Assembly: GCA_964466315.1 (NCBI GenBank)
Contig: CAYXNS010000031.1
Coordinates: 1 to 32,463 of the forward strand
Origin: SMWC01 sp964466315
GTDB taxonomy: Bacteria > Pseudomonadota > Gammaproteobacteria > Steroidobacterales > Rariloculaceae
Length of the DNA stretch: 32,463 bases
Reading direction: 5' to 3'
Positions 15,270-23,748 of the stretch are shown here, piece after piece (position 1 is the stretch's first letter; each line of letters opens with the position of its first letter). Below the pieces are notes generated by a model. That model saw only the letters and a list, made by a program, of their open reading frames with translations. It searched no databases and was not told the origin of the DNA. A program made the translations under genes and the position numbers.

Positions 15270-16604
15270 ATGCTCGAAGACTTGAGTGTCGTCGGTATTT
15301 CCTGGCGTCAGAGCGGTAGCGAAGGGCTGGAGCGCTTCGCACTGGCCGAGGACACACTGGCCGAAACGCTGCGTGATTTCGCTGTGCGCGCCGGCCTCGC
15401 GGAGCTCGCCTATCTCGCGACCTGTAACCGCGTCGAGCTCATCTTCGCCCGCACGGCGGCGACCCCGTCCCGCGACCTGCGCCCACTCATCTACGAACTC
15501 CTGACCGGCAGCCGTGCAGCCCCAGGGGATGCCGAGCGTGCACTCAAGGCCTGGCAGGGCGAAGGCGCCTGCGAACACCTGTTCCTTGTCGCAGCCGGGC
15601 TGGACTCAGCGGCCGTGGGTGAGGTCGAGATCGCGGGCCAGGTGCGCCAGTGCCACGAACTCGCGCTCGCCTCGGGCTTGAGCGGCCCACGCCTCGAGCT
15701 GCTGTTCGAGGAGGCGCTCAAGATAGCCGCCGTCGTTCGGGGCGAGACCGGGCTCGCGACCGGGCGCATCTCGCTGGCCGAAGTCGCGGTCGCGCACATC
15801 CGCGGGCGGCTCGCGCGCACGCCCGGCAAGGTCGCGCTTGTCGGCGTATCGCCGATGACCGAGCGCGCGGCCCAGGCGCTGATCAAGGCCGGCGCCGACC
15901 TCGTCTTCGTCAACCGCACGGCAGAGAAAGCCGCGGCACGCGCCGCAGCCTACGACGCCGAGCACCTCTCGCTCGCGGAATTCCAGACAGATCCGCCCGC
16001 AGTCGAGGCCGTGCTGTCCTCGACCGGCTCGGGCGAGCCGCTGATCGACGCCCCGGTACTCGAACGGCTCGCGGCACGGACGCCGTCGGACCTGCCGCCA
16101 CTGTTCATCGACATGGCGATCCCGGCCGACATCGACGCCGAAGCCTGCGAGCGGCTCGACATCGAGCGCATCGGCATGGACCGGATCACGCTCGAGGCCG
16201 AGCGCAACCGCGAGGCACGTCTCGTCGAAGCCGCGCAAGCGCGCGAACTCGTCGACGACGCACTGCTTAGACTCCATGACCGTTTCGCCGAGCGCGTGTA
16301 CGGCCCGCTGTTCGGTACACTGCAACAGCGCTACCGGCACACGGCCCAGGAAGGCGTCAAGCGCCTGCTCAAGAAAGAACTCAAGGGCCTGGGCGACACC
16401 GAACGCGAAGCGATCAAGAGCTGGAGTGAGGTGCTCGCTCGGCGTTTCGCCCACATCCCCTGTCTCGGGTTGCGCGGGCTCCTCTACAATGGCCCCGACG
16501 GCTCGCTCGACGCGTTTCTCGACGGCCTTGATCCCGAATTCTCCGACGAGTTACGGCAAGCCCTCGACCAGGCTAAGGTACCGAAACGGGCGACGGGCCG
16601 ATGA
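15270..16604 (+). CDS. hemA: Glutamyl-tRNA reductase (divergent)
   Basis: First gene of the heme cluster: reduces glutamyl-tRNA(Glu) with NADPH to glutamate-1-semialdehyde, the committed step of the C5 pathway. It has 444 residues, the usual length. The catalytic Cys52 lies in LATCNRVE, the substrate domain continues with AAGLDSAAVGEVEIAGQV (102-126 region), and a C-terminal helical dimerisation domain follows from about 320. The NADPH-binding loop is unusual: residues 191-200 read VGVSPMTERA, where typical enzymes have GAGEM. The N-terminus is also short of the usual NHKTAP block (GISWRQSG instead). The start ATG follows a GGGTGAG. It overlaps hemC by 4 bp (ATGA). Confidence 0.9.
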   Translation: MLEDLSVVGISWRQSGSEGLERFALAEDTLAETLRDFAVRAGLAELAYLATCNRVELIFARTAATPSRDLRPLIYELLTGSRAAPGDAERALKAWQGEGACEHLFLVAAGLDSAAVGEVEIAGQVRQCHELALASGLSGPRLELLFEEALKIAAVVRGETGLATGRISLAEVAVAHIRGRLARTPGKVALVGVSPMTERAAQALIKAGADLVFVNRTAEKAAARAAAYDAEHLSLAEFQTDPPAVEAVLSSTGSGEPLIDAPVLERLAARTPSDLPPLFIDMAIPADIDAEACERLDIERIGMDRITLEAERNREARLVEAAQARELVDDALLRLHDRFAERVYGPLFGTLQQRYRHTAQEGVKRLLKKELKGLGDTEREAIKSWSEVLARRFAHIPCLGLRGLLYNGPDGSLDAFLDGLDPEFSDELRQALDQAKVPKRATGR

Positions 16605-17533
16605 ACCCGCCCAGAACCCTCCGGATCGGTACGCGCGGTTCGCATCTCGCGCGCACGCAAGCTACGACCGTGGCCACAGAACTCGCCGAACTCGGTCACG
16701 CGGCCGAGCTCGTCATCGTCACGACGGCGGGCGATCAGTCCGACGCACCCAGCTTCGGCGCCATCGGCCCGACCGGCGTCTTCGTCCGGGAGATCGAGCA
16801 GGCATTGCTTGACGACACCGTCGACATCGCCGTGCACTCGTTCAAGGATCTGCCGACCGAGTCGCCAGCCGAGCTTAGCGTAGCCGCAATACCGCAGCGG
16901 CAGGATGCCGCCGACACCCTCATCATGACGCGCGCGGCGAAGGCCGAGCAGCCCAGCGTCGTACCGATCGCCGAAGGCGCGCGAATCGGCACGGCATCCG
17001 CTCGGCGTCAAGCCTGGCTCAAGCATATGCGCCCTGACCTCGTAGTCGAACCGCTGCGTGGCAACGTGCCGACACGCGTCGGCCGCCTCGACGATGGCTT
17101 CGACGGCATCATCCTCGCAGCGGCGGGGCTGCACCGGCTGCAGACCTCGGCGCTGGCCGACAGGTCCGCGCTCGATCTCGACGAGCGCATCCTCTGGCGC
17201 CTCGACCCGAAGATCTTCGTCCCCGCGCCCGCGCAGGGCGCGCTGGCGCTGCAATGCCGCGCCACGGACACCGACGTCATCACCGCGTTAACCGTGTTGG
17301 CGCACGGCCCGACACAACTCAGCATCGCCGTCGAGCGTGCGCTGCTCACACGCGTCGAGGGCGGCTGCGATGTCGCGTTCGGCGCCTACTGCAAGGAGTC
17401 GAGCCGTGGCGACGGCACGCTCGAACTCGCTGCCATGCTCGAGCACGACGGCCGCCTCATCGCGGCCAAGGCGCGCGACAAAGACCCGCACGCGCTCATC
17501 GACATGGCCTGGGAAACGCTGCAGGATTCATGA
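16601..17533 (+). CDS. hemC: Hydroxymethylbilane synthase (porphobilinogen deaminase)
   Basis: Joins four porphobilinogen units into hydroxymethylbilane. The 310-residue protein has all three domains: LRIGTRGSHLARTQA at the start, HSFKDLPTE (residues 79-87) with the catalytic Asp in the deeper DGIILAAAGL block (169-178), IGTASARRQAW (substrate-binding arginines), and VEGGCDVAFGAYC with Cys256, which anchors the dipyrromethane cofactor. It overlaps hemA and hemD by 4 bp each, so translation is probably coupled along the three genes. Confidence 0.97.
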   Translation: MNPPRTLRIGTRGSHLARTQATTVATELAELGHAAELVIVTTAGDQSDAPSFGAIGPTGVFVREIEQALLDDTVDIAVHSFKDLPTESPAELSVAAIPQRQDAADTLIMTRAAKAEQPSVVPIAEGARIGTASARRQAWLKHMRPDLVVEPLRGNVPTRVGRLDDGFDGIILAAAGLHRLQTSALADRSALDLDERILWRLDPKIFVPAPAQGALALQCRATDTDVITALTVLAHGPTQLSIAVERALLTRVEGGCDVAFGAYCKESSRGDGTLELAAMLEHDGRLIAAKARDKDPHALIDMAWETLQDS

Positions 17534-18264
17534 GCGCGCTGGCCGGACAAACTGTGTTGATTACGCGCAGCGACGACGACTGCATGGGCTGGGCCGATGC
17601 GCTCGCGGCCGCCGGCGCTACACCTGTGGTGCTACCCTGCATCCGCTGCGAGACGCTGGCTACGGACGAACTGCGTGAGCGTATCGATGCTGAGCTTCCG
17701 CATACCGACTGGCTCGTGTTCACATCGAAGCGCGGCGTCACAGCGTTCACGGCGCTCTGCAAACGGCCGGTACCGGACAGTGTCAAGGTCGCCGTCATCG
17801 GTCCCGCGACGGCCGACACGGCGGTTATCGCTTTCGGCCGTGCCGACCTCACGAGCGAGTCCGGCACAGCCGTATCGCTAGCGCAGGCACTCGAAGCTCG
17901 GTTTAGCGACACCGGCGCGCGATTGCTTGTAGCCATCGCCGAGAATGCCGGCACGACGATCGAAGACACGCTGCGAGCCGCTGGCGCAACCTGCACACGA
18001 CTCGACGTCTATCGGACCTTGGCGGCCGAGCCGCGCGAACCGAAGCAGGCACTATCGGTGTTGGGTGCGGATAATATCTTTCTCGCGAGTCCCTCGGCCG
18101 TTACGGGCCTTACGAATCAGGTCGAACTGGACAAGCCGGCCGCGATCTTTACGATCGGTCCGGCCACGAACGAAGCCGCGGAGGCGGCCGGTCTGACCGT
18201 GGCCGGACAAGCGACGAGCCCGGGGCTCGAAGGATTGATGGAGGCAATGAGATGCGCGACATAA
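17530..18264 (+). CDS. hemD: Uroporphyrinogen-III synthase
   Basis: Closes and inverts ring D of hydroxymethylbilane to give uroporphyrinogen III, the branch point for heme (HemE) and siroheme (CysG). The 244-residue protein is poorly conserved, as is normal for the family, but shows TVLITRSDDD at the start, LPCIRCE, DWLVFTSKRGVTAF, VAVIGPATADTA and, near the end, IFLASPSAVTGL and FTIGPATNEAAEAAG. The ATG at 17530 overlaps the hemC stop (ATGA); a longer ORF upstream in this frame is a shadow of hemC. It overlaps hemB by 13 bp. Confidence 0.93.
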   Translation: MSALAGQTVLITRSDDDCMGWADALAAAGATPVVLPCIRCETLATDELRERIDAELPHTDWLVFTSKRGVTAFTALCKRPVPDSVKVAVIGPATADTAVIAFGRADLTSESGTAVSLAQALEARFSDTGARLLVAIAENAGTTIEDTLRAAGATCTRLDVYRTLAAEPREPKQALSVLGADNIFLASPSAVTGLTNQVELDKPAAIFTIGPATNEAAEAAGLTVAGQATSPGLEGLMEAMRCAT

Positions 18265-19256
18265 ACGTAACGACACCGGGGCATGTGCGGCCGCGGCGCT
18301 TAAGGCGTACACAGGCGATGCGCGACCTCGTCGCCGAGACGCACATCGCGGCGTCGCAGTTCATCGTGCCGCGCTTCGTGCTGCCCACGGAAAAGGCCGA
18401 GGAGCCGATCCCATCGCTACCGGGCCTCGCGCAACTCGGGCTCGGCAATCTCGCCACCGAAGTCGGCACGGATCTCGAACTCGGCATCAAGGCCGTGCTC
18501 CTGTTCGGCCACCCCGAAGACGATGCGACGAAGACGCCCGACGGTCAGCCCGCCTGGGACTCGAACGGCGCGGTGCAACAAGCCATCGCGCGGCTGAAGA
18601 AGGAATTCGGCGACGACCTTGTCGTCATGACCGACGTCTGCCTCTGCGCCTACACGGATCACGGCCATTGCGGCCTCGTCGAGGGCGACCGAATCGTAAA
18701 TGATGCCTCTCTCGGATCTATCGTCAGAACGGCACTCAGCCACGCCGAGGCCGGCGCCGATGTCGTCGCACCTTCCGACATGATGGATGGACGGATCGCA
18801 GCGATCCGTGATGGACTGGACGCGGAGGGGCACGAAAACGTTACCCTGCTGGCCTATGCCGTCAAGTACGCGTCGGCCTATTACGGCCCGTTCCGCGACG
18901 CGGCTGACAGTTCGCCGCAACATGGCGACCGGCAAAGTTATCAGATGGACGCGCGCAACGTACTCGAAGCGCTGCGCGAGGCCGAACTCGACGAGGACGA
19001 AGGTGCGGATATGCTCATGGTCAAACCCGCGCTCGCCTACCTCGACGTCATCCAGGCCGTGCGGAGCGCCACGGACCTGCCGCTCTCGGCCTATAACGTC
19101 TCGGGCGAGTACGCCATGGTCAAGGCCGCGGCCGCGAAGGGGTGGGTCGACGAGGCACGCGTCGTGCGCGAGAACCTGCACGCAATCCGCCGCGCGGGCG
19201 CTGATCAGATTATCACTTATCACGCACGTGACGCGTTGCAGAGGCGTTGGCTGTGA
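18252..19256 (+). CDS. hemB: Delta-aminolevulinic acid dehydratase (porphobilinogen synthase)
   Basis: Condenses two 5-aminolevulinate molecules into porphobilinogen. The 334-residue protein has the RPRRLRRT start and the two active-site lysines, Lys205 (AYAVKYAS) and Lys258 (MLMVKPAL). DVCLCAYTDHGHCG supplies Cys130, Cys132 and Cys140, the three-cysteine zinc site; many proteobacterial enzymes have instead an aspartate-rich magnesium site, so this copy should be zinc-dependent. It overlaps hemD by 13 bp and hemL by 4 bp (GTGA). Confidence 0.97.
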   Translation: MRDINVTTPGHVRPRRLRRTQAMRDLVAETHIAASQFIVPRFVLPTEKAEEPIPSLPGLAQLGLGNLATEVGTDLELGIKAVLLFGHPEDDATKTPDGQPAWDSNGAVQQAIARLKKEFGDDLVVMTDVCLCAYTDHGHCGLVEGDRIVNDASLGSIVRTALSHAEAGADVVAPSDMMDGRIAAIRDGLDAEGHENVTLLAYAVKYASAYYGPFRDAADSSPQHGDRQSYQMDARNVLEALREAELDEDEGADMLMVKPALAYLDVIQAVRSATDLPLSAYNVSGEYAMVKAAAAKGWVDEARVVRENLHAIRRAGADQIITYHARDALQRRWL

Positions 19257-20575
19257 CCAAGGGCTCTGCCGACTGGTTCGTGAAGGCGAAGGCCCTCCTG
19301 CCCGGCGGCGTGAGTTCACCGGTGCGCGCATTCGGCGCCGTCGGCGGCGCACCGCCCGTGATCCGCTCGGGATCGGGCGCCGAGGTCACGGACGAAGACG
19401 ACCGAACCTATCTCGATTTCGTCGGCTCCTGGGGCCCGCTGATCCTGGGCCATGCACACCCGAAGGTCGTCTCGGCCGTAAACCGGGCCGCCAAACGCGG
19501 CACATCCTTCGGCGCGCCCTGCCGTGCCGAGATCGAACTTGCCGAGAGAGTCGTCGCGTCTTACCCCGGCATCGAGCAGGTGCGTTTTGTGTCTTCGGGC
19601 ACTGAGGCCGTCATGAGCGCCGTGCGCCTAGCACGCGGGGTGACGGGGCGTGACCTCATCGTAAAATTCTCGGGTTGCTATCACGGCCACTTGGACTCCC
19701 TGCTCGTAGCGGCGGGTTCTGGCCTTGCGACATTTGGCCGGCCGTCGTCCGAAGGCGTGCCCGAGAACTTCACGAACCTGACGCGCGTGCTGCAACTCGA
19801 TGACGACAAAGCGCTCGTCGACTTGTTCCGCACGGAAGGCGCCCGCATCGCGGCCATCATCATCGAACCCGTACCCGCGAACAACGGCCTGCTGCTGCAA
19901 CGTCCCGAGTTCCTGACGCTGTTACGCGAACAGTGCAGCGAGCACGGCGCGCTGCTGATATTCGACGAAGTTATTTCGGGCTTTCGGCTTGGTCCAGGCG
20001 GCGCGGCCGAGTTCTACGGAATAACGCCCGACATCGCGACCTTCGGCAAAGTCATCGGCGGCGGCATGCCCGTCGGCGCATTCGCATCCACGGCCGAGGT
20101 CATGCGGCATCTCGCACCCCAGGGCGGCGTCTATCAGGCCGGCACGCTGTCGGGTAATCCCGTGGCCATGACGGCAGGTTTAACGACATTGAAGATACTC
20201 GAAGGGAGCGACGGCTGGCAGCAACTCGACGCGCGTGGCCAATACCTCGAGATCCTGTTGAACCCAGTGCTCGAGAACGCAGGGCTGGACGCGTCGCTCG
20301 CCCGCCTGGGTTCGATGTTCTGGATCGCCTGGCACGCGAACGTGCCGCCGCGCACTGCCGAGGCGATCCCCGTGGAAGCCGGCGGCACCTACGCGAGTAT
20401 CTTTCACGCGCTCCTGGAACGCGGCGTCGTGCTCGCGCCGTCGGCCTACGAAGTCGGCTTCCTTTCTCTAGCGCACAGCCGCGAAGACATCGACCAATTT
20501 GCCGCTACACTCGGACATGTACTCAACGACGTCGCCCCAAATACAACCGGAGAGGCCCATGGTACCCAGGCGTGA
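19253..20575 (+). CDS. hemL: Glutamate-1-semialdehyde 2,1-aminomutase
   Basis: PLP enzyme that turns glutamate-1-semialdehyde into 5-aminolevulinate, the step between HemA and HemB. It has 440 residues. Motifs: LLPGGVSSPVRAF at the start, SSGTEAVMSAVRLAR (phosphate-binding), YHGHLDSLLV, FDEVISGFR (Asp238) and TFGKVIGGGMPVGAF with PLP-binding Lys266. The GTG at 19253 is preferred: it overlaps the hemB stop as GTGA, and GAGG lies seven bases upstream; a TTG at 19247 is the alternative. The 3' end overlaps the histidine kinase gene by 17 bp. Confidence 0.96.
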   Translation: MTKGSADWFVKAKALLPGGVSSPVRAFGAVGGAPPVIRSGSGAEVTDEDDRTYLDFVGSWGPLILGHAHPKVVSAVNRAAKRGTSFGAPCRAEIELAERVVASYPGIEQVRFVSSGTEAVMSAVRLARGVTGRDLIVKFSGCYHGHLDSLLVAAGSGLATFGRPSSEGVPENFTNLTRVLQLDDDKALVDLFRTEGARIAAIIIEPVPANNGLLLQRPEFLTLLREQCSEHGALLIFDEVISGFRLGPGGAAEFYGITPDIATFGKVIGGGMPVGAFASTAEVMRHLAPQGGVYQAGTLSGNPVAMTAGLTTLKILEGSDGWQQLDARGQYLEILLNPVLENAGLDASLARLGSMFWIAWHANVPPRTAEAIPVEAGGTYASIFHALLERGVVLAPSAYEVGFLSLAHSREDIDQFAATLGHVLNDVAPNTTGEAHGTQA

Positions 20576-21644
20576 CCCCGTCAAGGCATTGCAGATCGGT
20601 TTCCTCGCGCTGCTCCTCCTCTCGGCCGCGCAGGTGGCATATTGGATCGCGGATCACGTCTCTTTTACGCGGTCCGTCCACGATCAACTCGCGGCGCTCT
20701 ATCAGGCCGATGCGCAAGCCGTAACCGCGTTCTACGCCGACGATCCCGATGCCCTGGAGCAGCTTCTCCCCCATCTCGATATCTCGCCCGCGACGGGCAC
20801 GGCTATGGTCAACCGGGTGGTCACCGTCATACAGGACATCAAGACCTCGTCGCGCGTCAATCGCGTCATCTGGGAAGGCGGCTTCTTTCTCGCCGTGTTG
20901 CTCGGTGGCATGACAATACTGACGCGCACGATCCGTCATGATGCGGAGCTACGTGCACGGCAGCAGAACTTCCTCGCGGCCGTGTCGCACGAGTTCAAGA
21001 GTCCCCTCGCGAGTATGCGCCTGTCGGCGGAGACGCTACTTATGCGCGCCAGCGATCCCGATACCCGGCGCCTCGGGCACCGCATACTCGACGACGGCGA
21101 ACGTCTCCTGCGCATGGTCGACAACCTGCTCGACACCACGCGTCTCGAAGAGGGACGTATGGAATTCGCGCCGGAATCGCTGCAACTGAGAGCCGTGGCC
21201 AAAGCTTGCGCCGAGGAGCTAGGCGGCCGCGCGCGCCACAACGACATCGAGATCCGCATCGACGTGCCCGAGGACTTATCTTTGAGCGCGGACCGCACGA
21301 CGCTCGAGACCATACTGCGCAACCTGCTCGACAACGCCATCAAGGCCTGCATCGCGGGCAAAGGACGCAATGTCCGATTGCACGCCGAGTCCACGGGCGG
21401 GCGCGTAGAGATATCGGTCACGGACGACGGCCTCGGCTTTCCGCCCGAAGACGCGACCATGATCTTCGAAAAGTTCTACCGGCTCGGCGATGAGTTGCGC
21501 CGCTCCATGCCGGGCACGGGTTTAGGCCTCTACATCGTCCGGCGGCTCGTCGAGCTCTCTAACGCGCAGATTACGGCGGCTAGCGACGGCCCAGGCCAGG
21601 GCGCAACGCTCACGGTATCCTGGCCCGGCTCGGGGAGCGTATGA
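20559..21644 (+). CDS. Membrane sensor histidine kinase within the heme cluster
   Basis: A 361-residue sensor kinase. Two membrane segments (about 11-31 and 104-122) enclose a periplasmic sensor region of about 70 residues without a recognised domain. The HisKA domain has VSHEFKSPL with phospho-acceptor His144; the ATPase domain shows NLLDNAIKA (N box), DDGLGFP (G1) and GTGLGLYIVRR (G2). There is no clear HAMP domain: the H box begins only about 20 residues after the second helix. The ATG at 20559 has GGAGAG five bases upstream; an upstream in-frame start at 20499 would lie far inside hemL. It overlaps the regulator gene by 4 bp, a standard kinase-regulator pair. Confidence 0.93.
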   Translation: MVPRRDPVKALQIGFLALLLLSAAQVAYWIADHVSFTRSVHDQLAALYQADAQAVTAFYADDPDALEQLLPHLDISPATGTAMVNRVVTVIQDIKTSSRVNRVIWEGGFFLAVLLGGMTILTRTIRHDAELRARQQNFLAAVSHEFKSPLASMRLSAETLLMRASDPDTRRLGHRILDDGERLLRMVDNLLDTTRLEEGRMEFAPESLQLRAVAKACAEELGGRARHNDIEIRIDVPEDLSLSADRTTLETILRNLLDNAIKACIAGKGRNVRLHAESTGGRVEISVTDDGLGFPPEDATMIFEKFYRLGDELRRSMPGTGLGLYIVRRLVELSNAQITAASDGPGQGATLTVSWPGSGSV

Positions 21645-22357
21645 ACCGCGGGCCCGCACGCATTCTCGTAGTCGACGACGAGGAGCATCTCGCGGCCGGC
21701 ATCCGCGAGAATCTCCAGGCCGAAGGCTACGACACCGAGGTCGCGCATGACGGTGCGGAAGGTCTCGCCAAGATAAAAGCGGGCACGTTCGATCTGATCC
21801 TGCTCGACGTGATGATGCCGAAGCTCGATGGCCTCAAAGTCTGCGAGGAGACTCGAAAAGCGGGGCTGCAGATACCGGTGTTGTTCCTGACCGTCAAGGG
21901 CGACCCGGTCGATCGCATCCGCGGGCTCGAGGCCGGCGGCGACGACTATCTCACCAAGCCGTTTCATCTCAAGGAGTTGCTGCTGCGCGTTACCGCGATT
22001 TTGAGGCGCAGGGATTGGTACGACCAGAGCACGGTCAATTTGCGCTTCGGCGGTAATGAGATCGACTTCAAAACCTATCATGCACGCGCATGGGACGGCA
22101 GCGAACACGCACTGACACACAAGGAAGCCATGATCATGAAAGCCCTCGCTGAACAGCTCGGCGCGATCGTTCCGCGCGAGGACATCCTGGACAAGGTCTG
22201 GGGTTACGAGGTGTTTCCATCGACGCGCACGATCGACAACTTCATCGTGCGCCTGCGCCGCCGCTTCGAACGCAATCCCGAAGCGCCCGCACACTTCCAC
22301 ACCGTGCGCGGCGTCGGCTACCGATTTACCGAAGAACCGGAGACGCCCACAGAATGA
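21641..22357 (+). CDS. OmpR-family response regulator within the heme cluster
   Basis: A 238-residue regulator paired with the kinase just upstream (ATGA overlap). The receiver domain (residues 1-120) has the acidic pocket DD (12-13), phospho-acceptor Asp56 in LILLDVMMP, FLTVKG with the conserved Thr, and the Lys of YLTKPF. The C-terminal winged helix (about 140-235) has LTHKEAMIMKAL, REDILDKVWG and the recognition-helix region TRTIDNFIVRLRRRFE, ending in HTVRGVGYRF. The position between hemL and hemE suggests it controls, or is made in step with, heme synthesis; its targets cannot be read here. hemE follows by 10 bp. Confidence 0.95.
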   Translation: MNRGPARILVVDDEEHLAAGIRENLQAEGYDTEVAHDGAEGLAKIKAGTFDLILLDVMMPKLDGLKVCEETRKAGLQIPVLFLTVKGDPVDRIRGLEAGGDDYLTKPFHLKELLLRVTAILRRRDWYDQSTVNLRFGGNEIDFKTYHARAWDGSEHALTHKEAMIMKALAEQLGAIVPREDILDKVWGYEVFPSTRTIDNFIVRLRRRFERNPEAPAHFHTVRGVGYRFTEEPETPTE

Positions 22358-22367
22358 GTACTGCCTC

Positions 22368-23396
22368 GTGAGTAACTTGTTGTTGCAAGCCATCGACCGC
22401 GAGCCAACGCCGCGCAGGCCGTTATGGATCATGCGCCAGGCCGGACGCTACCTGCCCGAGTATCGCAAGCTGCGCGAGCAGTATGCGTTCAAGGAACTCG
22501 CGAGTTCGGCCGACCTCTCGACCGAGGTCACGTTACAGCCACTCAGGCGTTTTCCGCTCGATGCAGCCATCATCTTCGGCGACATCATGAGCCCGCTGCC
22601 CGCATTGGGTGTCGAATTCGATTTCGATCCCGGGCCGGTCATCGCGAAGCCGATCCGCGATCAGGCCGGCGTGGATACGTTACACGACGCCGACCCCGAA
22701 GAAATCGCACCCGAAATCATGATGGCATTGCAGCAGGTTCGCAAGGAACTTCCGGACGAGACGGCGCTCCTGGGCTTTTGCGGTGCACCGTGGACGCTGG
22801 CCGCATATCTCGTCGAAGGCCGTGGCGTGAAGGACTTCCCAACTTTGCGCGCCTTCGCCGCGGCCGACCCCGAGGCGCTCGACAGCTTATTAGTGCGGCT
22901 CACCGACCTCATGGTGCACTACCTGATCAACCAGGCGTGGGCCGGCGCCGACGCGATACAGATCTTCGACTCCTGGGCTGGCTTGTTGTCGCTGGCGGAT
23001 TGGGAGCGGCTCATTCGCCCGCACCTACAGGCGATGCTCGAGGCCGTTGGCGCCGTGGGCGTACCGCGAATCCTGTTCCTGCAGAACGCACCGCACCTCG
23101 TCGACGCCTATGCGAGCCTGCCCGCCGAGGTACTCGCCTGCGATTGGCGCGTCAAACTCCCGGAGTTACAGAACCGTTACCAGAACCGGCTCGCGGTGCA
23201 GGGCAATATCGATCCCGCGATCCTGCTCGGCGGCGCCGGACCGACGCGCGCGGCCGCGAGGGGTCTACTGGCATCGGTCGACGCGACCGGCCACATCGTC
23301 AATCTCGGCCACGGCATCCTGCCGGGCACGCCGCTCGAGAGTGTCGAAGCCCTCGTGGAAGTCGTACACAACGAAGCCGAGCCGGCCGGCGCGTAA
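22368..23396 (+). CDS. hemE: Uroporphyrinogen decarboxylase
   Basis: Removes four carboxyl groups from uroporphyrinogen III to give coproporphyrinogen III, committing it to heme. The 342-residue protein has the family signature PLWIMRQAGRYLPEYR (residues 18-33), FGDIMSPLPALG with the catalytic Asp, GFCGAPWTLAAYLVEG and QIFDSWAGLLS, ending with HIVNLGHGILPGTPLESV. It starts at GTG 10 bp after the regulator stop, without a strong Shine-Dalgarno, so it may rely on coupling. It is the last gene of the cluster; immediately after its stop lies an amine-oxidase remnant and a hairpin. Confidence 0.97.
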   Translation: MSNLLLQAIDREPTPRRPLWIMRQAGRYLPEYRKLREQYAFKELASSADLSTEVTLQPLRRFPLDAAIIFGDIMSPLPALGVEFDFDPGPVIAKPIRDQAGVDTLHDADPEEIAPEIMMALQQVRKELPDETALLGFCGAPWTLAAYLVEGRGVKDFPTLRAFAAADPEALDSLLVRLTDLMVHYLINQAWAGADAIQIFDSWAGLLSLADWERLIRPHLQAMLEAVGAVGVPRILFLQNAPHLVDAYASLPAEVLACDWRVKLPELQNRYQNRLAVQGNIDPAILLGGAGPTRAAARGLLASVDATGHIVNLGHGILPGTPLESVEALVEVVHNEAEPAGA

Positions 23397-23570
23397 TCGC
23401 CGAGATCGAGGCCCTGCGGCCGGCCGCCAGGGACCGGCAGCTCGAATGTCTCGGGATGCGGTCCTGGGACATAGATCCTTACGCTGCGGGCGGCTGGACC
23501 TACTTCCAGCCCGGCCAGATCAGGCGATTCGCGGCCGCGATGGGCGCGCCGCAGCCGAGATCCTCACCCT
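23393..23570 (+). pseudogene. Remnant: internal fragment of an FAD-dependent amine oxidase
   Basis: About 58 codons in a frame different from hemE. They read EIEALRPAAR and then RSWDIDPYAAGGWTYFQPGQI and RFAAAMGAP, the block that in flavin monoamine oxidases precedes the FAD-binding FAGEHT motif. The fragment begins at the hemE stop and ends just before FAGEHT would come, where a repeat hairpin starts, so both ends of the original gene are gone. Any longer ORF in this frame upstream is a shadow of hemE. Confidence 0.72.
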
Positions 23571-23573
23571 ATA

Positions 23574-23612
23574 GGAAAAAGGGCGGAATAAAGGAGCCGT
23601 GCCTCTTTTTCC
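23574..23612 (+). terminator. Hairpin after the heme cluster, copy of the dispersed repeat
   Basis: GGAAAAAGGGC (23574-23584) pairs with GCCTCTTTTTCC (23601-23612), with one bulged base and a 16-base loop. The second arm is T-rich, so it can terminate transcription from hemE and protect cysH from read-through. Confidence 0.55.
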
Positions 23613-23748
23613 AGAAGTTATAACATTCGGCTATACGTGCATGAGGACTTAACCGTTCACGCCGCGGCCGATCCCCACTACGGTATGCCTCCCGACAAGG
23701 AGGACTCAAGTCCGCGGGCTGCGAGATTGCGCCTGGACGAATTCCGAG

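Noticed and set aside
22424..23392. Long plus-strand ORF overlapping hemE
   Set aside because: Shadow of hemE in another frame with Arg-rich composition; only its last part (after 23393) is meaningful, as an amine oxidase remnant.
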